Notes: generated by a model from the letters alone, not told the origin. Shown: positions 1 to 9,090, counted from the first letter of the stretch. The stretch is DNA of 64,000 bases from Planctomycetota bacterium (GCA_020631815.1 JACKGW010000009.1:62001-126000), one strand, 5' to 3'. Numbers and translations are program-made.

Positions 1-959
1 CCTGGATCCCGATGCCAGCTGCTACCCACCACGTAGGCCAAGGCATCCTGCTCGCGTGCGACCTGGAACAGCAGGGACGAGCCGCTCTCGCCCAAGACGC
101 CCGACGCGGCCTCGCCGGCGAGGCCCGCCACCGAGCCCGGCGCCCGCGGCGTCCGCCACGCGCCCGCCCACCACGTCTGGGCCACCTGTTCTTCCTGGAC
201 GCGTCGCACCAAGCCATGCGGCCGCGGACCACGGCGGCGCGAGCGTCCCACCTCGATCGCGCCTGCGCGGGCTGGCAGCCGACGCACGAGGTGGCGCAGG
301 ACGGCGCGACGCACCGCCGCCTGCGTGACGTCGCCGATCACGTGCACGTCGATCGGATGGCGGGCCAGCAACCGCGCGTGCAGGGCCGCCACGGAGGCCC
401 CGTCCACGTGCGCGACCTCGGGCCCGCGCCCGTCCTTGGCCACGCTGATGGCGTGGTCGGGGCACGAGAGCTCCACGGCCTTGCGCGTGGCCGCGCGCGC
501 CTTGTCGTCCGAGCGGCTTGCCAGCTCGCGCAGCACTTCTTGCCGGGCACGGGCCAGCAGCGCTGCGTCGAGCGCCCCGCTCGCCTCGCGCAGCGGCTCG
601 GCGATCACCTCGCCCAGCAGCGCGAAGCCCTCCTCGAGCGCGTTGCCCGGCGCAGGCACGCCCGCAAGGGGCCAGTCCAGGGAGGCCACGAGCGCGGCGC
701 GCCCGCCGTAGGACTCGGTCGTCACGTCGAGTGCGGCGTCGTAGAGGTCAGCCAAGCGCCACGCGAGCGCCTGACGCGTGGGCCACGCAGCGCACGCGGA
801 CTCCAAGGTGCGGGCCAGGACGGCGGCCTTCGCCGGCTCGTCGTCGACCCGGCGGTGGACCAGGACCCGGACGTTGGCCGTGGGGTAGCGCCGGTCGCGC
901 TGCCAGCGCACGCGCACGCCCGGCGCCGGGCTCCACGAGACGGGGACGTGGCCATCCAA
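1..959 (-). CDS. M16-peptidase-like protein (YfmF-type, probably inactive), 3' end cut off
   Basis: The minus strand encodes about 319 residues without a stop up to the window edge. The N-terminal part (Val-rich strands, then ALAWRLADLYDAAL and a segment ending in a Gly-Gly before ALVASLDWPLAG) resembles the M16 family branch represented by Bacillus YfmF, in which the HxxEH zinc motif is missing. No HxxEH is visible here either. The middle holds an R/K-rich helix (residues ARQEVLRELASRSDDKARAA) and IDVHVIGDV, as expected for an M16 half-domain. The only start in frame after the upstream TGA is TTG at 959-957. Members of this family often sit beside an active M16 partner, which would lie beyond the left edge. 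Function is inferred from fold only. Confidence 0.7.
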   Translation of the reverse strand, partial: MDGHVPVSWSPAPGVRVRWQRDRRYPTANVRVLVHRRVDDEPAKAAVLARTLESACAAWPTRQALAWRLADLYDAALDVTTESYGGRAALVASLDWPLAGVPAPGNALEEGFALLGEVIAEPLREASGALDAALLARARQEVLRELASRSDDKARAATRKAVELSCPDHAISVAKDGRGPEVAHVDGASVAALHARLLARHPIDVHVIGDVTQAAVRRAVLRHLVRRLPARAGAIEVGRSRRRGPRPHGLVRRVQEEQVAQTWWAGAWRTPRAPGSVAGLAGEAASGVLGESGSSLLFQVAREQDALAYVVGSSWHRDP

Positions 960-1174
960 GGGGCGGGGATCCTCGCACGAGGTGCGCCGCGCGGGCCGTA
1001 CCGACCCGCCGCACGGACCCGGCGGTGACCGTCCGCACCTTCCAGCAGGTCACGTGGGCAGGGGACGGTATCCTCGCACCTTGGAGACCTGCGGGGCCCG
1101 CCCCATGCTGGCCTCCCGCCGCGCGCCCTCCGGCCCCGCTTGCGCGGCCTCCCCCTCGCAGGAGCCCCGTCCCG

Positions 1175-2101
1175 ATGGCACGTCCCCCCGTCCGCACCCG
1201 CCTCGCCGCCGCCGCCAGCGCCGTGGCCTTCACCGTCTTGGCCACGGCCCTCTGCTTTGCCCCGCCGCGGGCAGCCGAGGCCCGCGGCGGCGAGATGGCC
1301 CCGCCCCCGCCGGCCGGCGCGCCCGTCGCGTCCCCTGACATGGGCCTCACGCTGTTCGACCAGTGCGTGCGCTGGGTCTCGATGGGCGGCCAGGGCATCC
1401 AGCAGACGACCGACTTCTACATCAACATCATCGCGGAGCTGGACCTCGACACGATGACGCACCGCGGCCCGATGCGGCTGTGGTGGCAGGCGCCGGACCG
1501 CTTCCGTCAGGAGCTGACCGTCTCGCGCAACGTGACGACCAAGATCCTCAACGGGGATCGCCTGTGGATCGTCGACCCGCGCGGTCGCGCGCAGCGCATG
1601 CACGGTACGGCCGGCGGCGTCAGCGCCATTCGCCAGCTGAAGGAAGACCGCGACCGTCTCGGCGACCTCGCGCAGTTCCTCACGCTGCGCAGCCTCATGG
1701 GCGACGGCGCGCAGTTCTTCTTCGAGGGCGAGAAGGAAGGCAACGGGAGCTACGCCGGTCGCTGGCTCAAGCTGCGCCGCGTGGCCCCGGGTGCGGCCGA
1801 GATGCACTTCTGGCTCGCCTTCCAGCGTGGCGCCGACGGTGGCTATCAGGCCACGTGGCCCGGCATCGTTCGCATCCTGGGCGACCCTTCGCGCAACCTG
1901 CCGACCGAGGACTACATCCTGCGCAGCTGGAAGGATCCCCAGCGTGGCGCGGGCCAGTCCTTCCGCTACCCCGAGCAGATCGACGCCTACTCGCTCCTGC
2001 CGGGACGCGCTCCACTGCGCTTCCTGCGGGCCACGGTGCGCGACATCAAGATCAACGTCGGCATCGACCCCGCTCGCTTCCTGCCTCCCGGCGGCCGCTA
2101 G
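1175..2101 (+). CDS. LolA-like secreted protein, paralogue 1 of 3
   Basis: This 308-aa protein has a signal peptide (Arg-rich start, then AAAASAVAFTVLATALCFA) and a mature part resembling the LolA/LolB lipoprotein-carrier fold. A stretch reading RLWWQAPDRFRQEL is followed by TKILNGDRLWIVDP, the paired strand pattern around a conserved Trp/Pro that LolA-type proteins show. It is the first of three tandem paralogues sharing NGD(R/K)(L/M)W, DR(D/E)RL(G/A)DLA and a C-terminal (D)I(R/K)IN motif. It probably works in the periplasm and binds a hydrophobic ligand. The start is the ATG directly before the signal peptide; the longer upstream frame has shadow-type composition. Exact ligand unknown. Confidence 0.8.
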   Translation: MARPPVRTRLAAAASAVAFTVLATALCFAPPRAAEARGGEMAPPPPAGAPVASPDMGLTLFDQCVRWVSMGGQGIQQTTDFYINIIAELDLDTMTHRGPMRLWWQAPDRFRQELTVSRNVTTKILNGDRLWIVDPRGRAQRMHGTAGGVSAIRQLKEDRDRLGDLAQFLTLRSLMGDGAQFFFEGEKEGNGSYAGRWLKLRRVAPGAAEMHFWLAFQRGADGGYQATWPGIVRILGDPSRNLPTEDYILRSWKDPQRGAGQSFRYPEQIDAYSLLPGRAPLRFLRATVRDIKINVGIDPARFLPPGGR

Positions 2102-2125
2102 GTCGACGCTCGAGCAGGCGCGCGC

Positions 2126-2971
2126 ATGAACCGCTTCTTGCTCGTCGTCGCGTGTCTCGCGGCGGCGGCGACGGCCCGTGCCGAGGACGAATCGCCCGCA
2201 ACGCGCATGCGACGCGGCGCCGTCCTCGTGGCCAACGCCGGGCGCTGGCTGCAGCGCGGTGGCGAGCCGGCGCGTGAGGTGAAGGACGTGTTCCTGGACC
2301 TCGAAGAGGTCCGCGTCAACGACGGCCCCTCGCACCACGAGGGGTTCCTGCGCATCTGGTACCGCGCGCCCGACGCCTTCCGCCTGGCGCAGCGACCCGA
2401 GCGCGCTGCCGGCCAGGAGGTCGTCAAGATCCTCAGCGGCGACCGCCTGTGGTTCCAGACGCCCGACGGCGCCGTCCGCGAGGCCGGTCGCGACGCCGAC
2501 GGGGCGCGTGCCCGGGCCCAGCTCATCGCCGACCGCGAACGCTTCGCCGAGCTTGCGCGCTACCTCACGCTGGCAGGCCTCGACGGCGAGGGTGTCCAGT
2601 TCGAGGACCTCGGCCTCGTGGCCACCCGCGAGGAAGGCCTGCCGAGCTCGCTCCGGCTCGTACGCCGGCATGCACCGGGCGCCCCGGTGCTGGACCTGGC
2701 CTTCGAGCCCGCGCCCGCGCCCCGCACGGTGGGCGACCTCCGACGCGTCCGCGAAGCCGCCGACCCGGCGGCCAAGACCCCCGAGCGGCACTGGCGGCTC
2801 GATGGCTGGCGCGACGCACCCGAGGACGGCCGCCGCATCCCCGGCCGCGTCGAAGGCGGCTTCGTGAACGAGCAAGGACAGTCGGAGCGCACGCTGCTCG
2901 CCTTCCCGGCCCGCGTGCGCGTCAACGGCGGCCTGCCCGACGCCGCATTCGCTCCGCCAGCCGGCAGGTAG
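2126..2971 (+). CDS. LolA-like secreted protein, paralogue 2 of 3
   Basis: This 281-aa protein starts 24 bases after paralogue 1 and is presumably co-transcribed with it. A short signal peptide (MNRFLLVVACLAAAATARAE) is followed by the same core: HHEGFLRIWYRAPDAFRLAQ, then KILSGDRLWF, then DRERFAELARYLTLA. It is the most divergent of the three and has a Pro/Arg-rich insertion before its C-terminal WRLDGW segment. A LolA-like periplasmic carrier or sensor role is inferred from the shared fold pattern only; no catalytic residues are evident. Confidence 0.78.
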   Translation: MNRFLLVVACLAAAATARAEDESPATRMRRGAVLVANAGRWLQRGGEPAREVKDVFLDLEEVRVNDGPSHHEGFLRIWYRAPDAFRLAQRPERAAGQEVVKILSGDRLWFQTPDGAVREAGRDADGARARAQLIADRERFAELARYLTLAGLDGEGVQFEDLGLVATREEGLPSSLRLVRRHAPGAPVLDLAFEPAPAPRTVGDLRRVREAADPAAKTPERHWRLDGWRDAPEDGRRIPGRVEGGFVNEQGQSERTLLAFPARVRVNGGLPDAAFAPPAGR

Positions 2972-3044
2972 CGCAGGACAGCGACCCCGGCTGGAGTGAC
3001 GTCACTCCTCGGGCGAGAGTGCCCCTTCCCCTCGGAGACCCGCC

Positions 3045-3965
3045 ATGACGTCCCCCTCCTCGTGGTCCACGTCGTCGACTCGCCGCGCGCTGCGCGCGCT
3101 CGGCTGGTCCGCCCTGCTTGCCGTGGCCGTCGCGGGTGGCCGCCAGGTGGAAGGCCGCGGTGGCGAGATGGCGCGTGCGCCGGACTTCACCAACGGCGGG
3201 CGCTTCTTCGACCAGGCCGTGCAGTTCGTCTCGGCGGGCCAGCCGGTCGTGCACCAGGTGCGCAACTTCTACGCGGACCTCGCCGACACGCAGGTGCAGA
3301 TCGAAGGCAACCAGCAGGAGGGCTTCCTGCGGCTTTGGTTCGACCAGCAGGACCGCTACCGCTTCGAGATCCGTCCCGAGCGCGCGCTGGCCCAGACCAC
3401 CACGAAGATCCTGAACGGCGACAAGATGTGGGTCATCAGCCCCGACGCCCAGGTGAGCGCCGTCCACGGCACGGCCGATGGCCCTCGCGCCATCGCGCAG
3501 CTCAAGCAGGACCGTGAGCGTCTGGCCGACTTGGCGGCGTTCCTGACGCTGCAGAGCCTCAAGGGCGACAACGTGCGCTTCGACTACGAGGGCGTGACGC
3601 AGGGCGGCGGCGCGTTCGCCGGCGACTGGCTCAAGGTCAATCGCGTCGTCGGCCAGGAAGCCCAGATCGTCTTCTTCTTCGCGTACGAGAAGGACGCGGC
3701 GGGCCGCCCGGTGAAGGCGACGTGGCCCGGTGTGGTCACGGTGGTGGGTGATGCGACCAAGAAGGAGCCCACCGAGTACTACCTGCTGCGCGACTGGAAG
3801 GCCGGCCCCTACTTCCGCTACCCGGCGCGCATCGAGGCCTTCAGCCAGGAAGTACCCGGCGCCCCGCTCAAGCGCTTCCTGATGGCCTTCCCGCAGGACA
3901 TCCGGATCAACGCGAACATCCCGCCGGCGCTGTTCGAGGCCCCGCAGGTCGCGCCGCCGAAGTGA
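3045..3965 (+). CDS. LolA-like secreted protein, paralogue 3 of 3
   Basis: This 306-aa protein begins 73 bases after paralogue 2, separated by a short palindrome-rich gap. It has a signal peptide (residues about 14-32, ALRALGWSALLAVAVAGG) and shares RGGEMA with the mature N-terminus of paralogue 1. The core motifs are FLRLWFDQQDRYRFEI, TKILNGDKMWVI and DRERLADLAAFLTLQSLKGD. Paralogues 1 and 3 resemble each other more than either resembles 2, which suggests duplication from a common ancestor followed by divergence. Likely periplasmic. Function unproven; LolA-fold assignment by motif pattern. Confidence 0.8.
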   Translation: MTSPSSWSTSSTRRALRALGWSALLAVAVAGGRQVEGRGGEMARAPDFTNGGRFFDQAVQFVSAGQPVVHQVRNFYADLADTQVQIEGNQQEGFLRLWFDQQDRYRFEIRPERALAQTTTKILNGDKMWVISPDAQVSAVHGTADGPRAIAQLKQDRERLADLAAFLTLQSLKGDNVRFDYEGVTQGGGAFAGDWLKVNRVVGQEAQIVFFFAYEKDAAGRPVKATWPGVVTVVGDATKKEPTEYYLLRDWKAGPYFRYPARIEAFSQEVPGAPLKRFLMAFPQDIRINANIPPALFEAPQVAPPK

Positions 3966-4026
3966 GCTCGCCAAGGCGGATCCGTCCGCCGCGGCCGTCG
4001 GTGGTGAGCAGTACCCTCGGCCCTCC

Positions 4027-5880
4027 TTGGGCCGCATCCACGTCCTCGACCCGCACGTCGTCAACCAGATCGCCGCGGGCGAGGTGGTCGAGCGCCCGGC
4101 GTCCGTCGCGCGGGAGCTGATCGACAACGCGCTCGACGCCGGGGCTCGCCGCATCGACGTCGACGTCGCCGATGGCGGGCTCACGCGGCTCGAGGTGGCC
4201 GACGACGGCTACGGCATGGACGCGGCCGACTTGGCGCGCGTGTTCCTGCCGCACGCCACCAGCAAGATCCGCACGCCGGACGATCTGCTGCACATCGGCA
4301 CGCTGGGCTTCCGGGGCGAGGCGCTCGCCAGCGTCGGCGCCGTGGCGCGGGTCACGGTGACGTCGGCCGAGCGCGGCGGCCCCGACGGCGGCGTGGCGCC
4401 GGGCCATCGCGTGGTCGATGCGTTCGGCGACATTGGCCCCGTCGAACCGGCCGCGTCGTCGCCCGGCACCGTGGTGCTCGTCGAGGAGCTCTTCCGCCAC
4501 GTGCCCGCGCGTCGCAAGTTCCTACGCACGCCGGCGACGGAGCTCGGCCATGTGCGCGACGTGGTGCATCGCTTCGCAGCAGCCTTCCCGGATGTGGGCT
4601 TCCGCCTGCGCGCCGATGGACGCACGCTGCTCGAGGCGCCCGCGGGCGAGGGACGGCGCGCCCGCCTCGCGCGACAGATCGACGACGACGTGGCCAAGGC
4701 GCTGCTCGAGGTCCGCGACGACGATGGCCTCGTGCGCCTCGAGGCGTGGATCGGCCCGCCGTCCACCACGCGCCGCGACGGCCGCTACGAGCTGACGTGG
4801 CTGGGCGGGCGGCACGTCCGCGACCGCACCGTCGCCCACGCCGTGCGCGAGGCCTACCGCGACCTCTTGCCGCCCGGCGGCGCGCGTCCCGTGGCCTTCG
4901 TCTTCCTCGACGCGCCCGCCGACGCCGTGGACGTCAACGTGCACCCGCAGAAGAGCGAGGTGCGCTGGCGGGATGCCGGCGCGGTGCATCGCCTCGTGCG
5001 TCGGGCCCTGCGTCGCGCCTTGGAGCAGGCCCAGCCCGGCGTACCGGTCACGTTCACGGCCGAACGCGCCGCCCGTGTCGCCGAACATGTCGCCAGCTCG
5101 TTCGTCTTCGGCCCGCGCTCGCCGGCCTACACCGCGTCCGCACCCAGCGCGTTGCGCCGCGGCCTGTCCGATGCCACGCCGCTCCCGCCTCTGGCCCCCC
5201 CGTCCGCCGAGACGCAGGATGCCGATGCGACCGGCGCGGCGTGCGATCACGAGCACGTTGCGACCCCGGAAGCGCCGGCGGGTGTGACGCCCGTGGAGGG
5301 CCTGCGCCCGCTGGGCCAGGCCTTGGGCACGTACCTCGTTCTCGAGGCTGACGACGCCATCGTCTTGGTCGACCAACATGCGCTGCACGAGCGCGTCCTC
5401 TTCGACCGCATCAACACCCGGCTGCGCGAGAAGGGCGGCCTCGAGGTGCAGCGCCTCCTCGTGCCCAAGGTCGTGCACCCCGGCCCGGCGGGCGCGGCTC
5501 GTCTGCTGGACGAAGCCGAGTGGCTGGCGACGCTGGGCTGGGACATCGGCCCGTTCGGCGACGACGCCATCGCCGTCCACGGCGTACCGGCCGTGCTCAA
5601 GCGCCCCGACCCCGAGGCCGCGCTGGCCGAGGTGCTGGAGCTGCTCGAAGCCGGTCGCAAGGAGGGCCTCGATCGCGCGGCGCTGCTGTCCGAGGCCGTC
5701 GACCGCCTGGCCTGTCGCAGTGCCGTGATGGCCGGCGACCGCTTGGCGCCGGAGGAAGTGCTCGCGCTGCTCGCGCAAGCCGAGGCACTCGACCACGCGC
5801 ACTCGTGCCCGCACGGTCGACCGACGCGTCTCACGCTCAAGCGCCCCGATCTCGAGCGCTGGTTCCACCGCACGGTCTAG
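4027..5880 (+). CDS. mutL: DNA mismatch repair protein MutL (endonuclease type)
   Basis: This 617-aa protein carries the GHKL ATPase signature of MutL: NQIAAGEVVERP near residue 15, ELIDNALDAGA near 38, DDGYGM and TSKI, then GFRGEAL. The C-terminal part holds DQHALHE near residue 449, which matches the DQHAxxE metal-binding endonuclease motif (the final Glu of the extended motif reads Asp), and CPHGRPT near 594, the second conserved motif of nicking MutLs. The host therefore likely uses MutL nicking rather than MutH for strand discrimination. The only plausible start is TTG at 4027, immediately before GRIHVLDPHV. No mutS is in the window. Confidence 0.97.
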   Translation: MGRIHVLDPHVVNQIAAGEVVERPASVARELIDNALDAGARRIDVDVADGGLTRLEVADDGYGMDAADLARVFLPHATSKIRTPDDLLHIGTLGFRGEALASVGAVARVTVTSAERGGPDGGVAPGHRVVDAFGDIGPVEPAASSPGTVVLVEELFRHVPARRKFLRTPATELGHVRDVVHRFAAAFPDVGFRLRADGRTLLEAPAGEGRRARLARQIDDDVAKALLEVRDDDGLVRLEAWIGPPSTTRRDGRYELTWLGGRHVRDRTVAHAVREAYRDLLPPGGARPVAFVFLDAPADAVDVNVHPQKSEVRWRDAGAVHRLVRRALRRALEQAQPGVPVTFTAERAARVAEHVASSFVFGPRSPAYTASAPSALRRGLSDATPLPPLAPPSAETQDADATGAACDHEHVATPEAPAGVTPVEGLRPLGQALGTYLVLEADDAIVLVDQHALHERVLFDRINTRLREKGGLEVQRLLVPKVVHPGPAGAARLLDEAEWLATLGWDIGPFGDDAIAVHGVPAVLKRPDPEAALAEVLELLEAGRKEGLDRAALLSEAVDRLACRSAVMAGDRLAPEEVLALLAQAEALDHAHSCPHGRPTRLTLKRPDLERWFHRTV

Positions 5881-5923
5881 GTCCTCCCGTACGGAGTACC
5901 TCGTACCTCACCTCGGTACTCGC

Positions 5924-6685
5924 TCAGCGCTGCGTCAGCACCAGGACGTCGTAGATCCCATGCGCGAGGGCCGCGATGCCCAGCCCTCGTGTGACGAAGA
6001 TCACGCCCAGCACGAGGCCCGCGTGGAAGCGGAAGGTGAAGACGGCCTGCGACCACGGCTCGGCGCCGGCACCCCAGTGGTGCCACGCGCTGAAGACCCA
6101 CGCCGCCGCGGGGATCGCGATGCACGCGGTGAGCGTGCGGCCCACGCCGAGTCCACGCCCCACGACCAGCAGCAGCCCGCCGACCAGCAGGCCGCGGAAC
6201 ACGAGCTCTTCGAAGATGCCGGCGCCCAACGCGAGCCCCAGGCCCTCCACGTGCGTGCGAAGCGCGGCGATGGTGCCGGACGTCAGCCCGCTCGTGCCGA
6301 GCGTCCCGGGCGGCGCGTGCGGACGACCCATGGGGATCGTCCGTGAGAGCACGCTCGCCACGAGCCCGAGCAAGAGCCCGTAGACCACGCTCTCCACGAT
6401 CATCCCGCCGAACACGCCGCGGTCGCGGGACGCCTCGCGCAGCCGCAGCAGCACGATGAGGCAGAGCACCAGCGAGGCCACGAGCGACATCACGACGAAG
6501 CCCTGGCGCCCCAGCATCGCGATGCCCGAGCGCAGCCACGCCGCGGCCGCGTTGTCCAAGCGGCTGCCCGAGCCCAGCAGGGCCAGCTGGTAGACCAGCA
6601 CCCAGGGCATCAGGAACAGCAGGTTGATGGCGACGTGGCGGGTCCGCTCCACGTAGTCGAGATCGGGGAGCCGGGACCGCGCCAT
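5924..6685 (-). CDS. CPBP-family intramembrane metalloprotease
   Basis: This 253-aa polytopic membrane protein has five to seven hydrophobic segments. It carries the CPBP (Abi/CAAX protease-like) motifs in order: EELVFRG (EExxxR), FSAWHHW (FxxxH) and HGIYD (HxxxD-type). The glutamates and histidines are the presumed zinc ligands. Family members cleave prenylated or membrane proteins or serve as bacteriocin self-immunity factors; the substrate here is unknown. It is convergent with mutL, with only 43 bases between stops. It is divergent from holA, with a 75-base shared promoter region. Confidence 0.9.
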   Translation of the reverse strand: MARSRLPDLDYVERTRHVAINLLFLMPWVLVYQLALLGSGSRLDNAAAAWLRSGIAMLGRQGFVVMSLVASLVLCLIVLLRLREASRDRGVFGGMIVESVVYGLLLGLVASVLSRTIPMGRPHAPPGTLGTSGLTSGTIAALRTHVEGLGLALGAGIFEELVFRGLLVGGLLLVVGRGLGVGRTLTACIAIPAAAWVFSAWHHWGAGAEPWSQAVFTFRFHAGLVLGVIFVTRGLGIAALAHGIYDVLVLTQR

Positions 6686-6760
6686 GCCTCGGGGGGATCG
6701 GCCGCGCCCCCCCGTGGATTCAGTCCCGGCCCCGTGGGAGGCCCTTGCGAAGATCCCGCG

Positions 6761-7936
6761 ATGGCCGCCCGCTCCTCCAGCCGCTCTGCCGCCCCCGCGG
6801 GCATGACACCGGCCGCGTTCCTCGGTCGCTTGGCCCGCGAGGCGCCTCCGCGGGTGGTCGTCGCGGCCGGCAGCGAGCGGTGGTTCCGCGATCGGGTGGT
6901 CGAGGCCCTGGTCCGACGCGCGTTTCCCGATGGCGACCCGGGCGGCGGCTTGGTGCGCCTCGATGCACGACGCACGGAGGACCGCCCGCGACTGGACGCC
7001 GTGCTCGACGAGCTGCGAGGGACCAGCCTGTTCGCCGAGGAGCGCGTGGTGGTGGTGGACGAACCCGACGCGGGCCCCTCGCCCGGCCCGGGCAAGCCGC
7101 TCCGCAGCACTACGCTCGTGAAGGAAGCCATGGCCGGCGCGCCGGAGGGATCCCTGCTCGTGCTGGCCACGAACCGCGGCGTGAAGGGCAAGTCGAGCGT
7201 AGGCGCGGCGGCGATCGGCAAGGCGGGAGCGTGGCTGGTGGACTGCCGCTCGCTCTACGACGCGCCCGCACCGTGGGAGCGTGGCAAGGCGCCGCACGAC
7301 CACGAGCTGGCGCGCCACGTCGTCGAACGCGCACGCACCGGGCACGGACGCCAGCTGGCGCTCGAGGTGGCCCACGCCATGACGCGTCAGGTGGGCAGCG
7401 ATCTCGCGGCGTTGGAGGAGGCGCTCGCGGGCCTGGCCCTGGCCCTCCCGGCCGGGGCCCCGATCACCACCGAGGACGTAGCCGAGATCGTGGGTCGGTC
7501 GCGGGAGGATCCGCTCTGGACGCTCGTCGACGCGGTGCTCGATGGGCAAGTGACGACCGCCGTCGATCTCGCGCAGCAGGCGTTCGATCGCGGCATCCAC
7601 GACGAGCGAGGCTCGCACGTGCATACGGCGTCCGGCGTGTTTGCCTTCCTGGACCGTGCGCTCCACGGCGGTTGGACCAAGGCGTTCGCCGCTGCCGAGG
7701 GCCTCGCCCGCGGCGACAGCGAGGCCGAGGTGCTCACGGCGGCCGGTGTGCCCTCGTTCACCGCCGCGCCCTTCCTGGCTCGCGCGCGCCGCGGTCCCAA
7801 GCTCTACGAAGCCGCCGGTCGCCTGCTCTTCGAGGCCGAGGCGGGCGTCAAGACCGGCCGCGTCCCCCCGCGCCTCGCCGGCGAACGCCTCGTCGTCGGC
7901 CTCGCGACGGCGTTCGCATCGCGCCGGGGTGCCTGA
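6761..7936 (+). CDS. holA: DNA polymerase III delta subunit (HolA-like)
   Basis: This 391-aa protein has the delta-subunit plan: an N-terminal AAA+-like nucleotide-binding fold without Walker motifs (PRVVVAAGSERWFRDRVVEAL), a segment resembling SLFAEERVVVVDE, then FEAL/VGSDLAALEEALAGLAL and an all-helical C-terminal clamp-loader domain. It should load the beta clamp as part of the clamp-loader complex. The ATG at 6761 follows the shared promoter region with the CPBP gene. Its stop codon TGA (7934-7936) lies inside the left terminus of a palindromic repeat (GGTGCCTGA), so that repeat supplied the end of this gene. Confidence 0.88.
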   Translation: MAARSSSRSAAPAGMTPAAFLGRLAREAPPRVVVAAGSERWFRDRVVEALVRRAFPDGDPGGGLVRLDARRTEDRPRLDAVLDELRGTSLFAEERVVVVDEPDAGPSPGPGKPLRSTTLVKEAMAGAPEGSLLVLATNRGVKGKSSVGAAAIGKAGAWLVDCRSLYDAPAPWERGKAPHDHELARHVVERARTGHGRQLALEVAHAMTRQVGSDLAALEEALAGLALALPAGAPITTEDVAEIVGRSREDPLWTLVDAVLDGQVTTAVDLAQQAFDRGIHDERGSHVHTASGVFAFLDRALHGGWTKAFAAAEGLARGDSEAEVLTAAGVPSFTAAPFLARARRGPKLYEAAGRLLFEAEAGVKTGRVPPRLAGERLVVGLATAFASRRGA

Positions 7937-8122
7937 TTCCGCGCAGCGGAGCCCCGCAGGGGCGACGCGGGGCGCGGAGTCTGGCTCCGTGGAACCGCTA
8001 CCGCTGGCTGGGGAGCCTGGGCGTGGGCACACGATCCGGCGCGCCTGGGTCTGAAGGCGCTACCACGGAGTCAGACCCGGCGCCTCGCGTCGCTGTCGCT
8101 CCGCAGCGCCGGATCAGACACC
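7928..8122. repeat. MITE-like palindromic repeat, family A copy 1
   Basis: This roughly 195 bp element is bounded by GGTGCCTGATTCC on the left and GGATCAGACACC on the right, which are inverted relative to each other. The inner parts contain GGTCTGGCTCCG-type and GGAGTCAGACC arms plus a GAACCGCTACCGC core. It fills the convergent gap between holA and ubiE precisely. A second full copy is at 11472-11669 and half copies or relatives occur at 28423, 41495, 41573, 48335 and 48475. Confidence 0.8.
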
Positions 8123-8125
8123 CGG

Positions 8126-8872
8126 CTACTTCGTCGCGAGGTGGATGCAGGCGATGCCGAACGTCAGCGGCGTGACGTCGACCTTCTGGAAGCCGGCCTT
8201 GCGAATGCGCTCTGCCAAGGCCGAAGGGCCGGGCCACGCCTGCACGCTGCGGGGCAGGTAGGTGTAGGCGTTGTCTGCACCGCCGCTGACGAGGTTGCCG
8301 ATCAGGGGCAGCACGATCATGAAGTACATGTTGTAGATCACGCGGAACACCGGGTTCGGCGGCCGCGAGAACTCGAGCACCATCAACCGCCCGCCCGGAA
8401 CGAGAACGCGCGACAGCTCGCGCAGACCCTCGTCCAGGCGTTCGAGGTTGCGCACCCCGAAGCTGACCGTCGCCACGTCGAAGGACGCGTCCGCGAACGG
8501 CAGCGCCGTGGTGTCGGCAACGTCGAAGTGGATGCGGTCGCCGGCCTTCTCGCGCGCCAGCTCGACCATGGCCGGTGCAAAGTCGGTCCCCACGACCTCG
8601 CCGGCCCCGCCGTCCTTCAGCGCGATCGCGAGATCCCCGGTGCCCGTGCAGGCGTCCAGCACGCGCTCACGGCCCGTGAGCTGGAGCAGATCCACGGCCT
8701 GCTTGCGCCAGCGCACGTCCGTCCGTGCCGACAGCAGGCGGTTGAGCACGTCGTAGGTCGGCGCGATGCGGTCGAACATGCGCGAGATGCGGGCACCGCG
8801 CTTGCGGTCCGCTTCATCGGCAAAGCGTTGGGGGGCGACGTCGGCCAGCACGGCGGGAGTGTAGGAGCCCAC
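8126..8872 (-). CDS. ubiE: Demethylmenaquinone/ubiquinone C-methyltransferase UbiE/MenG
   Basis: This 248-aa class I SAM-dependent methyltransferase has the UbiE signatures: FDRIAPTYDVLNRLLS near residue 33, motif I LDACTGTGDLA near 72-82, VGTDFAP, then FGVRNLERLDEGLRELSRVLVPGGRLMVLEFSRP. The C-terminus contains YNMYFMIVLPLIG and YTYLPRSVQAWP, typical of menaquinone/ubiquinone methyltransferases. It would carry out the last ring methylation in respiratory quinone synthesis. No other quinone genes are adjacent. Its stop sits three bases from the end of repeat family A copy 1. Confidence 0.95.
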   Translation of the reverse strand: MGSYTPAVLADVAPQRFADEADRKRGARISRMFDRIAPTYDVLNRLLSARTDVRWRKQAVDLLQLTGRERVLDACTGTGDLAIALKDGGAGEVVGTDFAPAMVELAREKAGDRIHFDVADTTALPFADASFDVATVSFGVRNLERLDEGLRELSRVLVPGGRLMVLEFSRPPNPVFRVIYNMYFMIVLPLIGNLVSGGADNAYTYLPRSVQAWPGPSALAERIRKAGFQKVDVTPLTFGIACIHLATK

Positions 8873-9090
8873 CGCCGCGGCGCCCCCCGTGGACCCGGAC
8901 GTCCGGACCCCGACCGCCTGCGTACCCCATCTGGGGGGTCAGTCCCCCTTGCCCCCCCACCCGTTGCGGAGGTCCACCCCTCGGGCTACGCTCGGGCCGT
9001 TCCTGCACGGTGCCGGGCCCGGATCCGGGGGATCCCGGCGTGCCGCTCGATGGCGCGCGGCGCGGGTGCAGGGGCCGAGGGAGCCCCAGG

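Noticed and set aside
1..1028. A 338-codon plus-strand frame at the left edge
   Set aside because: It is antisense to the M16-like gene and rich in His/Arg/Gly with no motif.
722..2875. A 717-codon open frame on the minus strand opposite two LolA-like genes
   Set aside because: Composition is Arg/Ala/Gly/His-rich with no domain pattern, and it runs antisense to two clear secreted proteins with signal peptides. Long antisense frames are expected at this GC content.
8880..9090. An N-terminal extension of RuvB from an upstream ATG
   Set aside because: The extension would be low-complexity Pro/Gly/Arg residues before a good ribosome site and the conserved start region.
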